Source of the DNA: Pseudomonas cavernae
Lineage (GTDB): Bacteria > Pseudomonadota > Gammaproteobacteria > Pseudomonadales > Pseudomonadaceae
NCBI RefSeq assembly: GCF_003595175.1
Contig: NZ_CP032419.1
Span: 3,162,001-3,226,000, forward strand
Direction of reading: 5' to 3'
Length of the DNA stretch: 64,000 nucleotides
The position numbers were made by a program, and so were the translations under genes. The notes beneath the pieces were generated by a model. The model was given only the letters and a program-made list of their open reading frames with translations. It did not search any database and was not told where the DNA came from. The stretch's first letter is position 1. Each line of letters opens with the position of its first letter. Shown here one piece after another: positions 17,934 to 26,771 of the stretch.

Positions 17934-19663
17934 GCGCACTCTGGCCGCACTGGCAACGACCGCTCTGGCTGCTGCTCCTGCCCCTGCTGGGCTGGCTGCT
18001 GTGGCAGCTCTGGCATCGCCAGCGGCGCATCGGCCGCTGGCAGATGCTGCTGCCGCCGGCGTTCCATGCCGCCCTGCTCAGCGGCGGCCATGAGCGTGGC
18101 AGCCGGTTGCCGTGGATCGCCCTCGGTCTGGCCTGGCTGCTAGTCCTGCTGGCCCTGCTCGGCCCCAGCTGGCAACGGGCCGAAACCGCCAGCCAGAAAC
18201 GCGCCGATCCCCTGGTTGTGCTGCTCGAACTGACCCCGGAGATGCTCGCCGGCGACGCGCCGCCAACCCGCCTGGAGCAGGCCCGGCGCAAGCTGCTGGA
18301 CCTGCTCGAAGCGCGCCGCGACGGGCAAACCGCCATAGTCGTCTACGCCGGTAGCGCGCACACCCTGGTGCCGCTATCGGACGACCTGGCCACCAGCCGC
18401 AACCTGCTGGAAGCGCTGAAGCCGTCGATCATGCCGGTACCCGGTCACCGCGCCGACCTGGCCGTGGCCAAGGCCATCAAGCTGCTCGAACAAGGCGCCC
18501 AGGGCGAGGGCCAGTTGCTGCTGATCGGCTCGTCACTCGACGAGGCGGAACGCCAGGGCATCCGCCAGGCCCTGAAACGTCATTCTCTGCCTCTGCATAT
18601 CCTCGGCATCGGAACCGCCCAGGGCGCCCCGATTGCCGAGGATGACGGCGGCTTTCTCAAGGACGCCCAAGGCGCGATCCTGCTGCCGCGCTTGGACAGC
18701 GCCAGCCTCAAGCGTTTCGCCACCAAGCTGGATGGCCATTACGCCAGCGCCCGCCTGGATGACAGCGACTTGCGCAGCCTCGGCCTGCTCGCCGATGCCC
18801 AGAGCCTGCGCAACGGCGAGGAGACTCGGCTCGCCGCCTGGGCCGACCAGGGCCACTGGCTGCTGCTGCCGCTGTTGTTGCTGGCAGCCTGCGCCGGCCG
18901 CCGTGGCTGGCTGTTCGGCCTGCCGTTACTGCTGCTGGTGCACACACAGCCCAGCTATGCCTTAGAATTCGACGACCTCTGGCTGCGCGCCGATCAGCAG
19001 GGCCAGCGCCTGCTTGCCGCACAGCGGCCGGCCGAAGCCGCGCAGCAGTTCCAGAGCCCGCAGTGGCAGGGCCTGGCGCTCTACCAGGCCGGCGACTATG
19101 CCGGTGCCGCCAGCCGTTTCGCCCAGGGCGATAGCGCCAACGACCACTACAACCGCGGCAATGCCCTGGCCAAGAGCGGCGAACTGGAGGCGGCATTGGA
19201 TGCCTATGAGCAGGCTCTGCAGCGGCAACCCGAGCTGCAACCGGCGCTGAAGAACAAGGCCCTGGTCGAGCAGTTGCTGCGCCAGCAGCAGGAGCGGCAG
19301 TCAGAGCAGCCCACGCCGCCAGCCGGCGAGGATGCCAGCGAGCAAGCGCAGCAAGGTCAGGACGGCGAGAACCAGGAACCTGCCCCCGAGTCCGCCTCAT
19401 CCCAGCAGCAGCCAGGCGACAGCCCGGAGCAGCAAGTTTCAGGACCAGCCGGGCAAGTGACCGAGGCCGGCCAGGCGCAATCAGGCCAGGCCGAGGCGCA
19501 GGACAACAGCCTGCCCGCCCAGGCCAACGCCGAGGAAGCCCTGGACGGCGAGAAGCGCCAAGCCATGGAACAATGGCTGCGGCAGATCCCGGACGAGCCG
19601 GGCGAGCTGCTGCGCCGCAAATTTTTGTACGAACAGCAACAGCGCCAGGAAAGCCATCGATGA
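17930..19663 (+). CDS. BatB/BatC-type fusion: degenerate VWA domain plus TPR repeats
   Basis: A 577-residue protein. It has two N-terminal membrane helices (about 11-27 and 62-79), a VWA-like domain (about 93-290), another hydrophobic segment (about 305-340), and TPR-like repeats (DDLWLRADQQGQRLLAAQRP onward, with YNRGNALAKSGELEAALDAY). A Gln/Glu/Pro-rich low-complexity stretch (about 460-540) and a conserved QWLRQIPDEPGELLRRKF tail end it. The expected MIDAS DxSxS is replaced by LLELTPEML (98-106), so metal binding is probably lost. The start at 17930 overlaps batA's stop as ATGA. It combines what are separate BatB and BatC in other bacteria. Confidence 0.87.
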   Translation: MSALWPHWQRPLWLLLLPLLGWLLWQLWHRQRRIGRWQMLLPPAFHAALLSGGHERGSRLPWIALGLAWLLVLLALLGPSWQRAETASQKRADPLVVLLELTPEMLAGDAPPTRLEQARRKLLDLLEARRDGQTAIVVYAGSAHTLVPLSDDLATSRNLLEALKPSIMPVPGHRADLAVAKAIKLLEQGAQGEGQLLLIGSSLDEAERQGIRQALKRHSLPLHILGIGTAQGAPIAEDDGGFLKDAQGAILLPRLDSASLKRFATKLDGHYASARLDDSDLRSLGLLADAQSLRNGEETRLAAWADQGHWLLLPLLLLAACAGRRGWLFGLPLLLLVHTQPSYALEFDDLWLRADQQGQRLLAAQRPAEAAQQFQSPQWQGLALYQAGDYAGAASRFAQGDSANDHYNRGNALAKSGELEAALDAYEQALQRQPELQPALKNKALVEQLLRQQQERQSEQPTPPAGEDASEQAQQGQDGENQEPAPESASSQQQPGDSPEQQVSGPAGQVTEAGQAQSGQAEAQDNSLPAQANAEEALDGEKRQAMEQWLRQIPDEPGELLRRKFLYEQQQRQESHR

Positions 19664-21300
19664 TCCGCCTGCTTTGCGCCATATTTCTCAGCCTTCTGGC
19701 CCTGTCGGCCAACGCCGCAAGCCTGACCGCCAGCGTCGACCGGGCACGCCTCAGCGCCGGCGAGACAGTCGAACTCACCCTCGAGTCGGATGACCCCACC
19801 CTGTTCGGCAAACCCGATCTGACCCCGCTTGACGAGCAGTTCGAGGTACTCGGTACGCGCCAGATCAACAACCTCAATACCTACGAAGGTCAGACCCGCG
19901 CCACCACCCGCTGGTTCATCACCCTGCAACCCAAGGAAAGCGGCCGCGTGGTGATTCCGGCGCTACAGGTGGCCGACCTGCAGAGTCAACCGATCCCCCT
20001 GCTGGTGCTCAAGGCCGGCACCGAGAGCGACGATAAGCAGGTCGCGCCGGTATTCATCGACGCCAGCCTGGATCAGGACGACGTTTATGTGCAGGCCCAG
20101 GCGATACTCACCCTGCGCATCTACCACTCGGTTTCGTTGTACGACGACAGCAGCCTAGACCCGCTGCAAATGCCCAATGCGCGGGTCGAACAGCTCGGCG
20201 AAGTGCGCACCTACGAGAAGGACATCAATGGCGTGCGTCATGGGGTGATCGAACTGCGTTACGCCATCTTTCCCCAGCAGAGCGGCGCACTGCAGATTCC
20301 CGCGCTGATGTTCAACGCCACCCCCGTGGATCGTAACCAGGGCGACGATTTCCAGCCATTCGGCCCACGGCCGGGCAAATCGGTGCAGGTCAAGTCGCCG
20401 AGCATCCCCCTCACGGTCAAGGCCAAACCCAGCAGTTATCCCGCAGCCGCTCCCTGGCTGCCGGCCCGCGCGCTGAGTCTGAACGAGGCCTGGAGTCCGG
20501 AACCGAACGAGGTCCGGGTCGGCGACTCGCTGACCCGCAGCCTGACGCTCAAAGTCGAAGGTCTCTCCAGCGCCCAGTTGCCGCCTTTACCGATCACCAC
20601 AGCCAGCGACCTGCGCCGTTATCCCGATCAACCGCAGTTGGCCAATCAGATCAGCGAACGCGGCCTGATCGGCAGCCGCGAAGAGCGCGAAGCGCTGGTG
20701 CCCAACCGCAGCGGACGCATCGAACTGCCGGCGGTGGAGTTGGTGTGGTGGAACACTCGTGAAGATCGCCTGGAGCGCACCAGCCTGCCTGCGCGCACCC
20801 TCGAAATCGCCAGCAATCCGGCCCTGGAAGCCGAACCTACGGCCAACGTAGCGGCATCGGTGCTGAGCGCGGACGGCCCACGACTCTGGCCCTGGCAGCT
20901 GGCCTGCGCCCTGCTGAGCTGTACCACCCTGCTCGGCTTCGGCCTGTGGTGGCGTGCGCGTCGGCAGCCGGCGATTCTGCCCAGCGCGCAGAGCGGCCCC
21001 AGCCCGCGCACCCTGCTGGATGACCTCAAGCGCGCCTGTCAGGCCAATGATCCGCAGGCAACCCGCCAGGCCCTGGATGCCTGGGCCCGCCAGCAGCCGG
21101 AAACCCTGGCCGATATGGTCGCGCGGTTCGTGCCGCTGTCCGATACGCTGGATAGTTTGAACGGCGTGCTCTACAGCGAAACCGAGCAGCAATGGCAGGG
21201 CGAGGAACTCTGGCAAGCCATCCGCAGCCTGCCGGCCGCCCCACACTCGCAACCGCTCAGCAGCGACAGCGGCAGTCTGCCGCCGCTGTATCCACGCTAG
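19660..21300 (+). CDS. BatD family (oxygen tolerance) periplasmic protein
   Basis: A 546-residue protein with a signal peptide (cleavage likely after ANA, residue 19), a long beta-rich periplasmic region of Ig-like repeats (SLTASVDRARLSAGETVELT...), a membrane helix at about 409-430 (WQLACALLSCTTLLGFGLWW) and a cytoplasmic tail. This is the BatD architecture, last gene of the MoxR/Bat operon. It overlaps the previous gene by four bases. Role inferred from family: part of an envelope complex linked to stress tolerance. Confidence 0.88.
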   Translation: MIRLLCAIFLSLLALSANAASLTASVDRARLSAGETVELTLESDDPTLFGKPDLTPLDEQFEVLGTRQINNLNTYEGQTRATTRWFITLQPKESGRVVIPALQVADLQSQPIPLLVLKAGTESDDKQVAPVFIDASLDQDDVYVQAQAILTLRIYHSVSLYDDSSLDPLQMPNARVEQLGEVRTYEKDINGVRHGVIELRYAIFPQQSGALQIPALMFNATPVDRNQGDDFQPFGPRPGKSVQVKSPSIPLTVKAKPSSYPAAAPWLPARALSLNEAWSPEPNEVRVGDSLTRSLTLKVEGLSSAQLPPLPITTASDLRRYPDQPQLANQISERGLIGSREEREALVPNRSGRIELPAVELVWWNTREDRLERTSLPARTLEIASNPALEAEPTANVAASVLSADGPRLWPWQLACALLSCTTLLGFGLWWRARRQPAILPSAQSGPSPRTLLDDLKRACQANDPQATRQALDAWARQQPETLADMVARFVPLSDTLDSLNGVLYSETEQQWQGEELWQAIRSLPAAPHSQPLSSDSGSLPPLYPR

Positions 21301-21620
21301 AGCAAGGCAGGTACAAGCCCTGCCCTGCTCATTCGGTGCGTTTCTGTGCTGCCCACCTTTTACTGACAGCAGCGCACGAGAACGGGGGGCAAGCCTGAGC
21401 GACCCAAGCGGCAGACACCGGGATCACTTGCCGCCCTCCGAACTAATCAAACCAACTTGCTGACGAGCGCCACTGGCTACCAGCAGGCCATAGCCGCCAC
21501 CAGTTCGACCCGCAATAGAGTTGCGAAAGTTCGCGATGGAGGTTTCTCACCCCCGCAATCATGCAGGGTATATCCGCCCGAGTCGGCAGCAGCTCCACAC
21601 CACTTTCTCTGAAGCATAAA
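21301..21620. other. Intergenic region between batD and the RND permease gene
   Basis: About 320 bases between convergent genes before the shared terminator. I see no gene with a ribosome site, no tRNA and no repeat related to the others in the window. Confidence 0.4.
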
Positions 21621-21648
21621 AAAACCGCGGCCTGGCCGCGGTTTTTTA
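21619..21648. terminator. Bidirectional intrinsic terminator
   Basis: CCGCGGCC-T-GGCCGCGG (21625-21641) flanked by an A-run and a TTTTTT run. It serves the minus-strand RND gene and could also stop read-through from batD. Confidence 0.88.
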
Positions 21649-21661
21649 CGTGCTGACTGGC

Positions 21662-24040
21662 TTAGTGGGCCAGCAGCGAACCACCCTTCTTACCGGCCAG
21701 CTTCTCCGGTTTGATCAGGAAGCGCGCCAGTGCCGGCAGCAGCCACAGCGCACCGAACATGTTGAGCAGGAACATGAAGGTCAGCATCAGACCCATGTCG
21801 GCCTGGAACTTGATCGCCGAGAAGATCCAGGTCGCCACACCGATGGCCAAGCACAGACCGGTGAACAGTACCGCCTTACCGGTGGACTTCAGCGTCTCGT
21901 AGTAGGCCTCCTGCAGCGACAGACCGGCACGCAAGAAGGTTTCCAGACGGCTGTAGATATAGATGCCGTAGTCGACGCCAATACCCACACCCAGAGCGAT
22001 CACCGGCAGGGTCGCCACCTTCACACCGATACCGAGGAACGCCATCAGCGCATTACCCAGGATCGAGGTGAGGATTAGCGGCAGCACGATGCAGATGGTC
22101 GCAGCCAGGGAGCGGAAGGTGATCATGCACATGCCGGCCACGCACAGGTAGACCAGAACCAGGATGGTCAGCTCAGTCTTGGCGATCACCTCGTTGGTGG
22201 CCGCTTCGATACCGGCGTTACCCGCTGCCAGCATGAATTGCAGCCCTTCCTTGTTGTTCTCCGCTGCGAACTCTTGCACCGTCTTCACCGCACTCTTCAG
22301 GGTGGCGGCCTTGTGGTCGTTGAGGAACACCAGCACCGGCGCCAGCGAACAGTCGGTATTGAACAGCCCTTCGGCACGCGCGATGGAGTTGTTCAGCACG
22401 TCCTTGTTACGCGACAGCGCTTCCCACTTCAGGTTGCCTTCGTTCATGCCCTTGATCATCTGCTTCGACACAGTGACCAGGGAGATGGCCGATTGCACAC
22501 CCGCGGTATTGTCCAGTTTCCACATCAGCTGATCGATCGGCGCCATCGCCTCGTGGGTCGAGCAGCCTTCCGGACCGGTTTTCACCATCACCACCAACAC
22601 GTCCGAACTGGTCGAGTAGTTCTTGATGATGAAGTTGTTGTCCAGGTTGTAGCGCGAGTCCGGGCGCAGCTCAGGCGCGCCCTGATCGAGGTCGCCGACC
22701 TGCAGGTGCTGCTTCTGATACCAGAAACCGCTCACCGCAACCGCCAGCGCGATCACCACGGAGATCGGCGCAACCGTCGGATGGGCGAAGTTCGACAGCA
22801 GACGCCAGAACGGATGCTCACGCACCGCGTCCCTCTTGCTGCGCTCGATCGCCTTCTTGCTGATGCCGACATAGGAAATGGCCACCGGCAGCAGGATCAG
22901 GTTGGTGAACACGATGACCGCCACACCGATGGACGCACCGATGGCCAGTTCGCGGATCACGCCGATGTCGATGATCAGCAGGGTGATGAAACCTACGGCG
23001 TCCGCGAGGATCGCGATCATCCCCGGCAGGAACAGCTGACGGAAGGTCCGGCGGGCAGCGGTCAGGGCACTGTCCGCATCGCTCGACTGCAGGGCGATAC
23101 CGTTGATCTTCTGCACGCCATGGGAAATACCGATGGCGAAGATCAGGAAGGGTACCAGCATCGAGTACGGGTCCAGACCAAAACCAACGCTATGCATCAT
23201 GCCCAACTGCCAGATCACCGCCACCAGGGTGGTGACGAGCACGGCGATGGTGCTGCGGATGCAACGGGTGAACCAGTACAACAGCACCAAGGTGATCAGG
23301 AAGGCGGCGCCGAAGAACACCACCACCATGAGCAGACCGTCGATCAAGTCGCCGACCTTCTTGGCGAAACCGACGACGTGGATCTCTACATTGGGGTTTT
23401 GCAGTTCGTACTTGTCGCGGATCTTCTGCTCCAGTTCATGGGAGAACTGGCGATAGTCCAGCTTAAGCAGACGGCTCTGGTCCTCAGGATCCGGATAGGC
23501 CTCCTGCAGCGGCACGTCGACGATGCTCGACTTGAAGTTGTTCGCCACCAGACGGCCGATCTGGCCGGACTTGAGGATGTTGTTGCGCAGGTCGTTGAGG
23601 CTGGCCTCGGAACCGTCATAGGTCTGCGGAATCACCTCGCCACCGGAGAAACCTTCCTCGGTCACTTCGGTCCAGCGCACGCTGGGACTCCACAGGGATT
23701 TCAAGCCGGAGCGGTCGACACCGGGAATGTAGAAGACCTCGTCATGCACCTGACGCAGGGTCTCCATGTATTCCTTGCTGAAAATGTCGCCGTTCTTCGC
23801 CTCGACCGAGATGCGTACGGTGTTACCGAGGTTGGCCAGGTCGTTGCGGTGCTCCATCATCTTTTCAATAAAGGGATGGTGCAGCGGGATCATCTTCTCG
23901 AAGCTGGTCGAGGGCCGAACATGCATCGCCTGGTAGAACAGGAAAATACTGACCAGCAAGCAGATCAGGATCACTGCCGGGCGGTTGTTGAAGATCAGGC
24001 GCTCTAGGAAGGTCGCCTTGTCCTGGTGATGGTTAGTCAT
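21662..24040 (-). CDS. RND/MMPL-family inner-membrane transporter
   Basis: A 792-residue permease with the two-fold RND layout: helix 1 (about 22-40), a periplasmic loop, a bundle of five helices (about 235-395), helix 7 near 430, a second periplasmic loop, and a final bundle to the C-terminus. It lacks the size and partner genes of drug-efflux RND pumps (no membrane-fusion protein, no TolC-like gene) and resembles MMPL/HpnN-like lipid exporters. Two starts six bases beyond each other are possible (24049 and 24040); I prefer MTNHHQDK at 24040. It lies 30 bases after the YCF48 gene and probably shares its transcript. The substrate is unknown; hydrophobic or lipid compounds are inferred from family and context. 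Confidence 0.88.
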   Translation of the reverse strand: MTNHHQDKATFLERLIFNNRPAVILICLLVSIFLFYQAMHVRPSTSFEKMIPLHHPFIEKMMEHRNDLANLGNTVRISVEAKNGDIFSKEYMETLRQVHDEVFYIPGVDRSGLKSLWSPSVRWTEVTEEGFSGGEVIPQTYDGSEASLNDLRNNILKSGQIGRLVANNFKSSIVDVPLQEAYPDPEDQSRLLKLDYRQFSHELEQKIRDKYELQNPNVEIHVVGFAKKVGDLIDGLLMVVVFFGAAFLITLVLLYWFTRCIRSTIAVLVTTLVAVIWQLGMMHSVGFGLDPYSMLVPFLIFAIGISHGVQKINGIALQSSDADSALTAARRTFRQLFLPGMIAILADAVGFITLLIIDIGVIRELAIGASIGVAVIVFTNLILLPVAISYVGISKKAIERSKRDAVREHPFWRLLSNFAHPTVAPISVVIALAVAVSGFWYQKQHLQVGDLDQGAPELRPDSRYNLDNNFIIKNYSTSSDVLVVMVKTGPEGCSTHEAMAPIDQLMWKLDNTAGVQSAISLVTVSKQMIKGMNEGNLKWEALSRNKDVLNNSIARAEGLFNTDCSLAPVLVFLNDHKAATLKSAVKTVQEFAAENNKEGLQFMLAAGNAGIEAATNEVIAKTELTILVLVYLCVAGMCMITFRSLAATICIVLPLILTSILGNALMAFLGIGVKVATLPVIALGVGIGVDYGIYIYSRLETFLRAGLSLQEAYYETLKSTGKAVLFTGLCLAIGVATWIFSAIKFQADMGLMLTFMFLLNMFGALWLLPALARFLIKPEKLAGKKGGSLLAH

Positions 24041-24070
24041 CGCTGTCATATCTCAAAAGACCCGGCTTTA

Positions 24071-25153
24071 TTATTGTTGGCCTAGCTCGGCGCCAGTCGG
24101 CGAGGCAACTTGCACCCCCGCCTGCCCCACCAGGATCAGATTCCCATTGTCGCCGGCCGTCACGGCCGACAGGGACAACCGGTCGGCTCGATTGACCAGG
24201 CCAAAGCTGCGGCCATCGTCGGTGCTTTTCAGCACGCTGCCGCCATGCCCGACCAGAACGATGCTGCCGTCTTTCAACAGGCTGCCGCCGGACAGACCGA
24301 ATTCCAGGGCACCGCTTGCAGCGGTCAACGCGATCTGCTGCCAGGTGCTGCCGAAGTCGGTGGAACGGTACAGATTGCCACGCAAGCCGAAGGCCAGCAC
24401 GGTGTTTGCCTGGCTGGTGCCCAGTACCCCAAACAGCGAACCCTCGTAAGGCCCCTTCAGGGTTTCCCAGGTCTGCCCGCCATCGCTGGAACGGAACATG
24501 CTGCCCGCTTCGCCGACGATGAACAGGCCACTGCCCTTGATGTTGGCGATGGCATTCAGATGATAGCCGTCTGGGTTGTCCAGACGGTCGGAAACGTCTT
24601 CCCAATGCTGACCGCCGTCGGTGGTGGCGTACAACGCACCATAGGAACCGACGACGAAACCGTTGTTTTCATCGGTGAACATAACGTCGAGGAAGGGGGC
24701 ACCCTCTTCGCGTTCGATATCGACGAATTGCTGGGTCCAGGTGGCGCCGCCATCCTGGGTGGCGAGGATCTGCGCATCATGACCGACAGCCCAGCCTTTC
24801 TTGTCATCGACAAAATTGACCGCCGTCAGCATCTGCCGAGTCGGCACCTTGGCTTGGGACCAGGTCTTGCCGTCATCGTCGGAGTACAGGATATGACCAC
24901 GGTCGCCTACGGCCACCAGGCGTTTGCCCGCGTGGGTGACCCCAAGCAGCAAGCTGTTTACCGCCCTGGGCGATTCGATGGCAAAGGTAGCAGTGGAATC
25001 CGTGCTTTGGGCATGCACTGGAGCGGCTGCAAAAGTCAGAACGGACAACACACTACACAGCGTAAGCACTTTAGCCAGCGGCGAGTGGAAGCGGAGCGCC
25101 GGTACATCAGAAGCATGACCGATCCGGGTGCGCCACATGACGGGCTCACTCAT
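24071..25153 (-). CDS. YCF48/BNR-type beta-propeller periplasmic protein
   Basis: A 360-residue exported protein. After a basic N-terminus there is a hydrophobic signal segment (LAKVLTLCSVLSVLTFAAA) with likely cleavage after VHA (about residue 48). The rest is a run of BNR/Asp-box repeats: SDDDGKTW, TQDGGATW, TTDGGQHW, SSDGGQTW, STDFGSTW, STDDGRSF, indicating a six- or seven-bladed propeller like Ycf48/HCF136. GGGGGAAAGG before the ATG supports the start. Such genes regularly sit next to RND permeases of this type, suggesting a periplasmic accessory role; this is inference. Confidence 0.87.
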   Translation of the reverse strand: MSEPVMWRTRIGHASDVPALRFHSPLAKVLTLCSVLSVLTFAAAPVHAQSTDSTATFAIESPRAVNSLLLGVTHAGKRLVAVGDRGHILYSDDDGKTWSQAKVPTRQMLTAVNFVDDKKGWAVGHDAQILATQDGGATWTQQFVDIEREEGAPFLDVMFTDENNGFVVGSYGALYATTDGGQHWEDVSDRLDNPDGYHLNAIANIKGSGLFIVGEAGSMFRSSDGGQTWETLKGPYEGSLFGVLGTSQANTVLAFGLRGNLYRSTDFGSTWQQIALTAASGALEFGLSGGSLLKDGSIVLVGHGGSVLKSTDDGRSFGLVNRADRLSLSAVTAGDNGNLILVGQAGVQVASPTGAELGQQ

Positions 25154-25285
25154 ATACCTTTCCCCCTTATTGTTATGGGCATCTGTCTCATAGAGGACCG
25201 CCTATCCTAGCCAGCTTTCGAAAGGCCTGACAACGTAGCTGACGTTATGTTTTGTTACGCAAGGCACCGGCAAGCATGGCAACAC

Positions 25286-25310
25286 AAAAAGGCCGCTATG
25301 AATAGCGGCC
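25286..25310 (-). terminator. Intrinsic terminator after the DUF1329 gene
   Basis: Read on the minus strand, GGCCGCTAT-TC-ATAGCGGCC is followed by TTTTT. It separates the DUF1302/DUF1329 genes from the YCF48/RND genes, so the four-gene cluster is probably at least two transcripts. Confidence 0.85.
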
Positions 25311-25331
25311 TGCTTGTGGGGCGAACGAGGC

Positions 25332-26702
25332 CTAGCGAGTGCCGCGACGACGCAGCGCGGCCGGCTTGAAGTAGCCGTCATCCGGAATCGCCTGACTGAA
25401 GTCGATGGTGTTCGGCTCTTCGTTGTCGAGGTTCTGCACGTAGTAGCGACGCGATTGCAGATCGTGGAACACATCCAGCGCGGACCAGATGGTCGGCAGC
25501 TCGTAGTAGTTCTTCAGGTAGGCAAGCGACACACGCCACAGCTCGCCACGACCGTCGTACTGGTCGATCGCCGCGACTTGCCAGCTGTCCTCGTCCAGGT
25601 ACATGGTGCGCTTGGAGTAAATGTGGCGAGCGTCCGACTTCAGCGTGCCCTCCACCACCCAGACGCGGTGCAGTTCGTTGCGGGTGAACGCCGGATTCAG
25701 GTGCCCGACCTTCAGCAGGTCCTTGTACTTCACCTCGGCACTGGAAACCTTGTAGTTATTGTAAGGAATGTAGATTTCCTTCTTGCCGACCAGTTTCCAG
25801 TCGTAGCGATCCGGCGCACCGTTGTACATGTCGGTGTCGTCGGCGGTACGCAGACCGTCGGCGGCGGCGATCGGCGTGTCATAGGCCAGGTTCGGCGCAC
25901 GACGCACGCGGCGCTGGCCGGCGTTGTAACCCCAGGCCTGACGCGGCTCCTTGACCTGATCCATGGTCTCATGCAGCAGCGTCGCACCGCCGGCCAGACG
26001 GGCCGGGCTCTTGGTGAAGGACAGGTAGTAGAACATGATGTTGTTCAGGTCAGCGAAGCTGCCCTTCGGCAGGTAGTACTTGAACAGCGCTTCCTGCTGC
26101 GAGGTCACCAGGCTGAAATCGCCGTTGCGCTGCACCGCCACCTCGGAGGCACGGCGAACGATATAGGTACCGCGATAACGGGCGATGTGGTTCCACACCA
26201 CTTCGACGCCGTTCTGCGGAATCGGGAACGGAATGCCGCCATAGGCATCGGCGAAACCGTTGCCGCCATCTAGCAGCTTGGCGCTGGTGGCATTCTTGAG
26301 GGTGTTGTCATACACCCACTGCGGCGCCGAACCCGAACGACGGCTCTGGTACACCGGCATCTGATAGCTGTCCGGATAGGCCTCGAACAGGGCGATCTGA
26401 CCCGCCGTCAGGTTGGCCTTGTACTGATTCAGGTTGGCCTTGGTGATAGTGAACAGCGGCTTGTCGCCGGCGAACGGATCCGGGTGGTGCTGACCCGGGG
26501 TCTTGTATTCGGCTGGGGCCTTGGTGATACCACCGGTCCATTCGGGGATGGTACCGGCCGCGTTAGCCGCCTTTTCCGCGCCGAAGGGGGTCAGGCTAGC
26601 GCCCAGCTTGGCCGCTTCCGCCGACGAAACCGCCGCCAGCGCGTTACCTGCAGTCAGTGCCAGCGCAATCGCCGCACCAACCAGCGTGTGCTTTTTCAGC
26701 AT
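25332..26702 (-). CDS. DUF1329 outer-membrane lipoprotein-sorting-like protein
   Basis: A 456-residue exported protein with a typical signal peptide (MLKKHTLVGAAIALALTAGNALA, cleavage near residue 23). It then matches DUF1329 (GTIPEWTGGITKAP, the LHETMDQVKEPRQAWGYNAG region, and RHIYSKRTMYLDEDSWQVA). DUF1329 proteins have a LolB/LolA-like fold and are nearly always paired with DUF1302 barrels, as here. It lies 69 bases downstream of the DUF1302 gene. A periplasmic carrier role for a hydrophobic ligand is the usual inference; no substrate is known. Confidence 0.88.
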   Translation of the reverse strand: MLKKHTLVGAAIALALTAGNALAAVSSAEAAKLGASLTPFGAEKAANAAGTIPEWTGGITKAPAEYKTPGQHHPDPFAGDKPLFTITKANLNQYKANLTAGQIALFEAYPDSYQMPVYQSRRSGSAPQWVYDNTLKNATSAKLLDGGNGFADAYGGIPFPIPQNGVEVVWNHIARYRGTYIVRRASEVAVQRNGDFSLVTSQQEALFKYYLPKGSFADLNNIMFYYLSFTKSPARLAGGATLLHETMDQVKEPRQAWGYNAGQRRVRRAPNLAYDTPIAAADGLRTADDTDMYNGAPDRYDWKLVGKKEIYIPYNNYKVSSAEVKYKDLLKVGHLNPAFTRNELHRVWVVEGTLKSDARHIYSKRTMYLDEDSWQVAAIDQYDGRGELWRVSLAYLKNYYELPTIWSALDVFHDLQSRRYYVQNLDNEEPNTIDFSQAIPDDGYFKPAALRRRGTR

Positions 26703-26771
26703 TGTATTTCTCCGTGAGGATTCATCGACCAGGCGCCCGTGGCGCCCGGCATTTTTCTAATAGTTATGGAC

